From: Acetofilamentum sp.
GTDB taxonomy: Bacteria; Bacteroidota; Bacteroidia; Bacteroidales; JAFGUD01
Length of the DNA stretch: 11,280 bases
Direction: 5' to 3'
NCBI GenBank assembly: GCA_020722645.1
Contig: DYKL01000082.1
Coordinates: forward strand, 1-11,280
Position 1 is the first letter of the stretch. The number at the start of each line of letters is the position of its first letter. Both the position numbers and the translations under genes were made by a program. This document shows positions 7,135 through 11,280 of the stretch, piece by piece. The notes under the pieces are model-generated. The model saw only the letters and a program-made list of their open reading frames with translations, did not search any database and was not told the DNA's origin.

Positions 7135-8208
7135 TTAAGTCGTTTCTGTTTCTAATTCAGCTTGTTTTTTTAATGGCTCTATGCTATCAAAGTTTTTTCT
7201 TGTATAATAAATATCCTGAGCTGCAAACAAAGCATCAATAAATGATTTCGGCTCAGCTAAGTTTTTCCCGGCTATGTCATAAGCTGTTCCGTGAGCCGGT
7301 GATGTTCTGACAATAGGTAAACCTGCCGTGAAATTTACTCCTGCGCCGCCTGCCAATATCTTAAAAGCTGTTAACCCTTGGTCGTGGTACATTGCAAGAG
7401 TTGCATCAAATTTGAAGTTTACTCCGGCTCCAAAAAAACCATCGGCAGCAAAAGGTCCTATTGCAATAACACCTTCTTCTTTTGCTTTTTTTAAGGCAGG
7501 TTCTATTACTTCAATTTCTTCTTTGCCTAATAAACCGCTATCTCCGGCGTGTGGATTCAGACCTAAAACAGCAATTTTGGGCTTTTCAACAGCAAAATCA
7601 CGAATAAGCGTTTGGTTTAAAAGTCGTAACTTGGATAAAATTTTTTCTTCTGTTATATTTTCAGAAATATTTTTAACGGGTAAATGTTCTGTAACAACAG
7701 CAATTCTGATATTGTCTGAAATCATCAGCATTAAAGCATCTTGCACCTGAAATTCATTCTTTAAAAATTCGGTATGTCCTTTAAAATCAAAATCCGTGCT
7801 TTGAATATTGAATTTGTTTATTGGTGCAGTAACAATTGCGTCCAATTTTTTGTTCTTTATATCAACAATTGCGTGTCTTATTGCATTTAAAGATGAAATT
7901 CCTGCCATTTCAGTTGATTTGCCGATTTCAACCTTTATCTTGTTTGATACACAATTTATTATGTTTATCGCTTCGGGGTCAATTTTATTGATTGATTGAA
8001 CGTGATTAAGATTTATCGTATTAAAATTCATTACTTTTTTGTAATATGCAGCTACTTTCGGTGAACCGTAAATTACCGGTGTGAAATTTGTAAATACACG
8101 GTTGTCTATAAAGGCTTTGAGAATTATTTCATAAGATATGCCGTTTATATCACCGTGTGTTATTCCTATAACTAATTTTTTATTATTATTTTGTTGTAAT
8201 TCTTCCAT
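7135..8208 (-). CDS. pdxA: 4-hydroxythreonine-4-phosphate dehydrogenase
   Basis: 357 residues, somewhat longer than the E. coli enzyme (about 330). It oxidises 4-phosphohydroxy-L-threonine with NAD(P) in the DXP-dependent pathway to pyridoxal 5'-phosphate, acting with PdxJ in the cytoplasm. Metal-binding histidines are visible in the expected settings: TEHLPV (His175), LNPHAGDSGLLG (His220) and YHDQG (His275). The N-terminal GITHGDINGIS (15-25), GHTEFL (144-149), and the late RTSPAHGTAYDIAGK (301-315) are all characteristic. The GDINGIS form is the Bacteroidota version of the motif. The gene is 61 bases downstream of tsaD with a candidate internal promoter in the gap, and 2 bases upstream of the rhomboid gene. 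The first 10 residues (MEELQQNNNK) are a family-variable tail. Confidence 0.95.
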   Translation of the reverse strand: MEELQQNNNKKLVIGITHGDINGISYEIILKAFIDNRVFTNFTPVIYGSPKVAAYYKKVMNFNTINLNHVQSINKIDPEAINIINCVSNKIKVEIGKSTEMAGISSLNAIRHAIVDIKNKKLDAIVTAPINKFNIQSTDFDFKGHTEFLKNEFQVQDALMLMISDNIRIAVVTEHLPVKNISENITEEKILSKLRLLNQTLIRDFAVEKPKIAVLGLNPHAGDSGLLGKEEIEVIEPALKKAKEEGVIAIGPFAADGFFGAGVNFKFDATLAMYHDQGLTAFKILAGGAGVNFTAGLPIVRTSPAHGTAYDIAGKNLAEPKSFIDALFAAQDIYYTRKNFDSIEPLKKQAELETETT

Positions 8209-8221
8209 TTTATTTTTTTTG

Positions 8222-8229
8222 CAAATTTA
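8222..8229 (-). promoter_or_regulatory. Possible internal promoter (-7 box) before pdxA
   Basis: On the minus strand the tsaD-pdxA gap contains TAAATTTG (8229 to 8222), a perfect -7 consensus. The -33 element is poor: a TTTG occurs 23 bases upstream (8256 to 8253) instead of about 19. The predicted transcript would have only a very short leader before the ATG at 8208. This is the one gap in the eight-gene run wide enough for a promoter. Confidence 0.3.
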
Positions 8230-8269
8230 TCAAAATTCGTAAGTATAACATTCAAAAACAAGTAATTTT

Positions 8270-9262
8270 TTAAAATTCGAAAATTGGCAGTTGTAACTGT
8301 GCAATAGGCTCTTTATGTATGTTGAGTTTAATGTAATCCCAAGTTGCCAAAGCAATCATTGCAGCATTATCGGTTGACCATTTAAGCGGCGGTAAACATA
8401 GTTCTACTTTCATTTTATTGCAAAGTTTCTCGGCTTGTTGTCTTAATTGTGGACTTGCAGCAACTCCTCCAACTATTACAAACGATTTTGAACGATAGTT
8501 TTTCAATGCATTATGCGATTTTTTAATAAGAACATCCATTACAGCCTGAACAAAAGAAGCAGCGACATCAGCCTGTAAAGCATCTGGGTTTGCCGCTAAA
8601 AAGCGGGACACTGCTGATTTAAGTCCTGAAAATGAAAATTCAAATTTGCTGTTTAATAGTGGTCTGGGAAAGGCAATATTTGGGTTTCCTTCTTTTGCAA
8701 GTCTGTCAACGGCAGGACCTCCCGGATAGGCTAAGCCCAGCATTCTTCCAACTTTGTCATAGGTTTCGCCCACTGAGTCATCTCTTGTTGTTCCAAGAAT
8801 TGAAATATCGTTGATATCTTTCATATATGCCAGAAAAGTGTGTCCGCCCGAAACAAGGAGAATGGTTGCAGGATATTTGACTCTTTGCTGTTCTAAATCA
8901 GCACTACGGAGGTGTCCTCTTAAATGGTTAATCCCGATTACTTTTTTGTTCCAGCCCATTCCCAAACCAACAGCAGTATTAAGTCCAACCAGCAAAGAAC
9001 TTATTAAGCCGGGTCCTCTTGTCACGCCGATTGCTTCAATATTCTGAGGCTTTACACCTGCTTTTTTGAAAGCTAAATCTATTGTGGGTAATATGGTATG
9101 TATATGAGCACGCGCTGCGTGTTCAGGATAAATGCCTCCGTATTCCGAATGAATATCAACCTGTGATGAGACAACTGAAGATAACACTTCTCCGTTGGAA
9201 TTTACCAAAGCAATTGCTGTATCATCGCAAGATGTTTCTATGCCTAATATAATATCACTCAT
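8270..9262 (-). CDS. tsaD: tRNA N6-adenosine threonylcarbamoyltransferase
   Basis: Catalytic subunit that transfers the threonylcarbamoyl group from TC-AMP to A37 of ANN-decoding tRNAs; works with TsaB and TsaE. I start it at the ATG at 9262 (330 residues, MSDIILGIETSCDDT) rather than 13 codons upstream at 9301. This start matches the family N-terminus and overlaps the tsaC stop by only 8 bases (ATGAGTGA). Metal ligands are His113 and His117 (INHLRGHL) and Asp298 (STDNAAMIA). Also seen: GGIYPEHAAR (42-51), TRGPGLISSLLVG (81-93), VSGGHTF (137-143), GETYDKVGRMLGLAYPGG (165-182), SFSGLKSAV (210-218) and VGGVAAS (264-270). From memory, Bacteroidota TsaD usually reads SGGNSQ and TTDNAAM at the equivalent places, so this copy looks foreign in type. 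Hand counts of six 60-base lines gave 33-53% G+C, well above the single line counted in the first gene (22%). Confidence 0.96.
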   Translation of the reverse strand: MSDIILGIETSCDDTAIALVNSNGEVLSSVVSSQVDIHSEYGGIYPEHAARAHIHTILPTIDLAFKKAGVKPQNIEAIGVTRGPGLISSLLVGLNTAVGLGMGWNKKVIGINHLRGHLRSADLEQQRVKYPATILLVSGGHTFLAYMKDINDISILGTTRDDSVGETYDKVGRMLGLAYPGGPAVDRLAKEGNPNIAFPRPLLNSKFEFSFSGLKSAVSRFLAANPDALQADVAASFVQAVMDVLIKKSHNALKNYRSKSFVIVGGVAASPQLRQQAEKLCNKMKVELCLPPLKWSTDNAAMIALATWDYIKLNIHKEPIAQLQLPIFEF

Positions 9263-9854
9263 TGTATAAAATTTTGAAAATTTTTTCTTTTGAAACAGCA
9301 CCTTCTCTTTCTATTACTGGTGGATTTAACCTGCAATTTATAATTGTTGAGGGTATTTCGTTTTTAATACCGTTATCGACAATTATATCAGGTTCGCCGT
9401 TAAGTTCTGTCAATATTTCTTTTACATTGTTATAAGTCCCTGTAATTCCGTGTTTATTGGCACTTGTTACAAACAAAGGTCCGGTAATTTTTAGAATTTC
9501 AAGAAGCTGTTTGTCGTCTGGAATTCTTATTGCTACTTCTTCTCTTAAATTAAGCCAAAAGGGTCTTTTCCCTGATGAAAAACCAAATACCAAAGTAATT
9601 GCTCCCGGAACTAAATCTGAGTTTAATATTTTTAATGAATTTTGATTGATAAAAACGCCAAGTTTTTCAATATCTTTAATGTCTGCTACCATCACGGGCA
9701 ATTTCATATTATTAGGACGCTGTTTCAATTTGTATATTTTATCTGTAGCATTTTCGTCAGAGGGCAATACTGCCAGTCCATAAACTGTGTCGGTCGGTAT
9801 TAAAGCAACTCCGCCTGATAATAAACATTCCGCCACTTTTTTAATTGTGTCCAT
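9255..9854 (-). CDS. tsaC: L-threonylcarbamoyladenylate synthase (YrdC/Sua5 domain)
   Basis: 199 residues, a single YrdC domain without the extra C-terminal Sua5 domain. It makes threonylcarbamoyl-AMP from threonine, bicarbonate and ATP, the donor used by TsaD next door. Motifs: PTDTVYGLA (20-28), KLKQRPNNMKLPVMV (42-56, with the K-x-R-P substrate contacts), PGAITLVF (83-90), VAIRIPDD (107-114), VTSANKHG (129-136), STIINCR (169-175) and the closing REGAVS (183-188). The usual Bacteroidota version, as I recall it, has PTDTIWGIGCDA, so this one is of a different type. It begins in the stop codon of tsaB (TAATG) and its end overlaps tsaD by 8 bases, so the three are translationally coupled. Confidence 0.93.
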   Translation of the reverse strand: MDTIKKVAECLLSGGVALIPTDTVYGLAVLPSDENATDKIYKLKQRPNNMKLPVMVADIKDIEKLGVFINQNSLKILNSDLVPGAITLVFGFSSGKRPFWLNLREEVAIRIPDDKQLLEILKITGPLFVTSANKHGITGTYNNVKEILTELNGEPDIIVDNGIKNEIPSTIINCRLNPPVIEREGAVSKEKIFKILYNE

Positions 9855-10492
9855 TATTGATAATTTTCTTCGGTAATAGGAATAATGTATTTCGGGAATT
9901 TGACAATTTTATCATTAAATAAATGGCTTTTTGTAAGTAATGTCTCAACATTTGCAAATGTTAGATTAGTGTCTGTATATGTTTTGTCTTGAGATAATTC
10001 CATAATTCTGGTTGATTGATGACCAATTAGTACAAATTCATCTGAAAAAGTTAAAAAATCAGGTAAAATAGTTTCAATTTTACCGTATTTAGCTGATTTT
10101 AATTCGTTTTTGTCAAATAACCCGACGAAAATGTTGCCTTTTGTTGAATTAATTGAACAAATAACAGGTTTATGAAATTTATCGAATGCTTCTATTCCCA
10201 GCAATTCCAAAGAAGAAACAGGTGCTACGCCAATATTTAAAGCATAAGCAAGGCTGTTTGCAAAAGCTACTCCTGTCCGGACACTGCTTGTTCCGCCGGG
10301 TCCGTTATCAACAATAATGCTTGATAAATCATCGACTGTTTTTCCGATTTTTGATAAACCGGTTTCAACTAATTTTCTAATGTCTTTGTTTTCAGATAAT
10401 TTTAAGTTATCAGAAGAATATAAAACTTTTTTTTCTATTCCGAATACAATAGCAAACTTTCCTGATGACGTTGATATTCCTAATGTTAGCAT
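9854..10492 (-). CDS. tsaB: tRNA threonylcarbamoyladenosine biosynthesis protein TsaB
   Basis: 212-residue ASKHA-fold protein, the non-catalytic partner that heterodimerises with TsaD and is needed for t6A formation. The start MLTLGISTSSGKFAIVFG fits the family's LxIDTST...VA opening, though the usual Asp is absent. The glycine-rich signature is NGPGGTSSVRTG (63-74), where most members read GPGSFTGLRxG. It is followed by the expected VAFANSLAYALNIGVAPVSSLELL helix and ICSINSTKGNIFVGLF strand pair. The identification rests on this fold pattern plus the position between tsaE and tsaC/tsaD. It overlaps tsaC by one base and lies 26 bases after tsaE. Confidence 0.9.
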   Translation of the reverse strand: MLTLGISTSSGKFAIVFGIEKKVLYSSDNLKLSENKDIRKLVETGLSKIGKTVDDLSSIIVDNGPGGTSSVRTGVAFANSLAYALNIGVAPVSSLELLGIEAFDKFHKPVICSINSTKGNIFVGLFDKNELKSAKYGKIETILPDFLTFSDEFVLIGHQSTRIMELSQDKTYTDTNLTFANVETLLTKSHLFNDKIVKFPKYIIPITEENYQ

Positions 10493-10518
10493 AATAAGCG
10501 TAATTTATCTCTTTAGTT

Positions 10519-10992
10519 TTACAGATTTTGAAATCTGTGTTTAATTTTTTCTATGACTTCTAAGTTTTTTTGACCTTTTGCGGAAAAAATAATTTTTCGT
10601 TTATTATTTTCAAAATATTCCATATTAATCATCAAAAAATCGTCAAAAGTTTCCTGTATTTTTTCACCCCATTCAATAAAAACGATTGATTCATCGAAAT
10701 ATTCAGTTAGCCCTAAATCATTAAATTCTTTAATATCATCAATTCTATATAAATCAAGATGGATTATTTTTGTGGTTTCGGTTTCGTAAAAAAAGGCAAT
10801 GTTGAAAGTAGGGCTTGTTACTTTACCTGAGTAATTAAGAGCTTTAGCAACTCCTTTGACAAAGTGAGTTTTACCTGTTCCTAAGTCTCCTTCTAATATT
10901 ATTATATCACCGGTTGAAACAACAGAGGCAAAAATTTCCGCAATTTTATCAGTATCCGACAAACTATTTGATACAACAGAAAAAGAATTCAT
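10519..10992 (-). CDS. tsaE: tRNA threonylcarbamoyladenosine biosynthesis ATPase TsaE
   Basis: 157 residues, full length for the family. TsaE is the P-loop ATPase that binds the TsaB-TsaD pair and drives its turnover in t6A synthesis. Walker A is GDLGTGKT (35-42); the switch-like VTSPTF (58-63), IHLDLYRIDD (77-86) and VFIEWGEKI (104-112) follow in the family order. Bacteroidota TsaE, as I recall it, reads GEMGAGKTT, HFDFYRI and EWPE at these places, so all three differ here. It is the first gene of the minus-strand run, about 24 bases after the predicted transcription start, with no Shine-Dalgarno. Confidence 0.94.
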   Translation of the reverse strand: MNSFSVVSNSLSDTDKIAEIFASVVSTGDIIILEGDLGTGKTHFVKGVAKALNYSGKVTSPTFNIAFFYETETTKIIHLDLYRIDDIKEFNDLGLTEYFDESIVFIEWGEKIQETFDDFLMINMEYFENNKRKIIFSAKGQKNLEVIEKIKHRFQNL

Positions 10993-11021
10993 ATTTTGTT
11001 GAAATAAAAATTTTTAGTTTG

Positions 11022-11051
11022 CAAAGATAAGAAAATCTGACTTTTAATCAA
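11022..11051 (-). promoter_or_regulatory. Promoter of the tsaE-tsaB-tsaC-tsaD operon
   Basis: On the minus strand TTG (11051 to 11049) is followed by 19 bases and TATCTTTG (11029 to 11022). This fits the Bacteroidota -33/-7 pattern with ideal spacing and a perfect -7 box. Transcription should begin near 11015, giving a leader of about 20-25 bases before the ATG at 10992. Confidence 0.6.
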
Positions 11052-11280
11052 CTTGGTTTTTATCTTTTTTTAGGTTTAAAATAATTTGTGAAATTACTAA
11101 TCAATAACTATAAGTGAATGGTTTTGAGGTTGTTGTATTCGATTTGTGTAGGAGAATGTAGTTATATTCTGTTGTTTTTTTATTCAATCAAATAAGATGG
11201 AGGTCTATATAAAAAAAAGCTGTCCTAAAACGGAACTTACTTTTAAAAAGCGTGGATTTACAGGGCTTTGCTGCTGATTT
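11052..11280. other. Gene-free edge region
   Basis: I see no coding region, tRNA or convincing terminator in this stretch. The 26-codon plus-strand frame from about 11198 is too short and matches nothing I know. A stretch beginning AGCTGTCCTAAAACGG (from 11218) after a run of A resembles the tips of some insertion sequences, but nothing further can be seen before the window ends. Confidence 0.4.

Noticed and set aside
7328..7750. 140-codon plus-strand open frame opposite pdxA
   Set aside because: It is the antisense shadow of a clearly real pdxA; the repeated Pro/Ser-rich composition comes from reading the other strand.
9263..9301. Upstream start for tsaD adding 13 residues
   Set aside because: The extra residues overlap the end of tsaC deeply and have no counterpart in the family; the ATG at 9262 gives the standard N-terminus.
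11150..11182. AGAAT...ATTCT hairpin followed by a T run
   Set aside because: Only five A/T-rich pairs with an eight-base loop; too weak to call a terminator.
1..11280. Search for CRISPR arrays, tRNA, rRNA, toxin-antitoxin, phage or defence genes
   Set aside because: No repeat-spacer pattern, cloverleaf or recognisable defence protein was found on either strand.

Overview
The window looks like chromosomal DNA from an AT-rich member of the Bacteroidota. The evidence is a TPR/SpoIIE-phosphatase receptor of a kind typical of that phylum, a Bacteroidota-style PdxA, a rhomboid with the short C-terminal DUF6576-type tail, no Shine-Dalgarno sequences before most starts, and several promoters that fit the Bacteroidota -33 TTTG / -7 TAnnTTTG pattern. 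The genus cannot be named from the sequence alone.

Layout. Positions 1-249 are non-coding: a strong promoter pointing left out of the window, a bidirectional-looking terminator, and a promoter pointing right. Positions 250-3575 hold a two-gene plus-strand unit: a membrane TPR/coiled-coil/PP2C-type (SpoIIE) phosphatase, overlapping by one base (TAATG) a ten-helix EamA/DMT transporter. After a 108-base AT-rich leader comes a class I SAM methyltransferase (3684-4490) with its own intrinsic terminator (4513-4544). From there to 10992 everything is on the minus strand. Read in the direction of transcription the order is tsaE, tsaB, tsaC, tsaD, pdxA, rhomboid, rhomboid, ferredoxin-nitroreductase. 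Gaps are tiny or negative except a 61-base gap between tsaD and pdxA. A well-formed promoter lies just upstream of tsaE. The last 230 bases hold no gene I can support.

How the genes work together. tsaC, tsaB, tsaD and tsaE together make up the full bacterial set for threonylcarbamoyl-adenosine (t6A37) in ANN-decoding tRNAs. TsaC makes threonylcarbamoyl-AMP, TsaD transfers it with TsaB as partner, and TsaE is the ATPase that resets the complex. pdxA is a vitamin B6 (DXP-dependent pathway) gene. The two rhomboids are intramembrane serine proteases with intact Ser/His dyads. The last gene is a soluble flavin oxidoreductase with its own two [4Fe-4S] clusters. I see no single pathway joining the second half of the run to t6A.

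Most notable point: all four t6A proteins carry motif variants that, from memory, are not the usual Bacteroidota ones, and they sit together although Bacteroidota normally scatter them. Acquisition as a block is a reasonable hypothesis that phylogeny could test. I found no CRISPR array, tRNA, rRNA, complete insertion sequence, phage gene or defence system.
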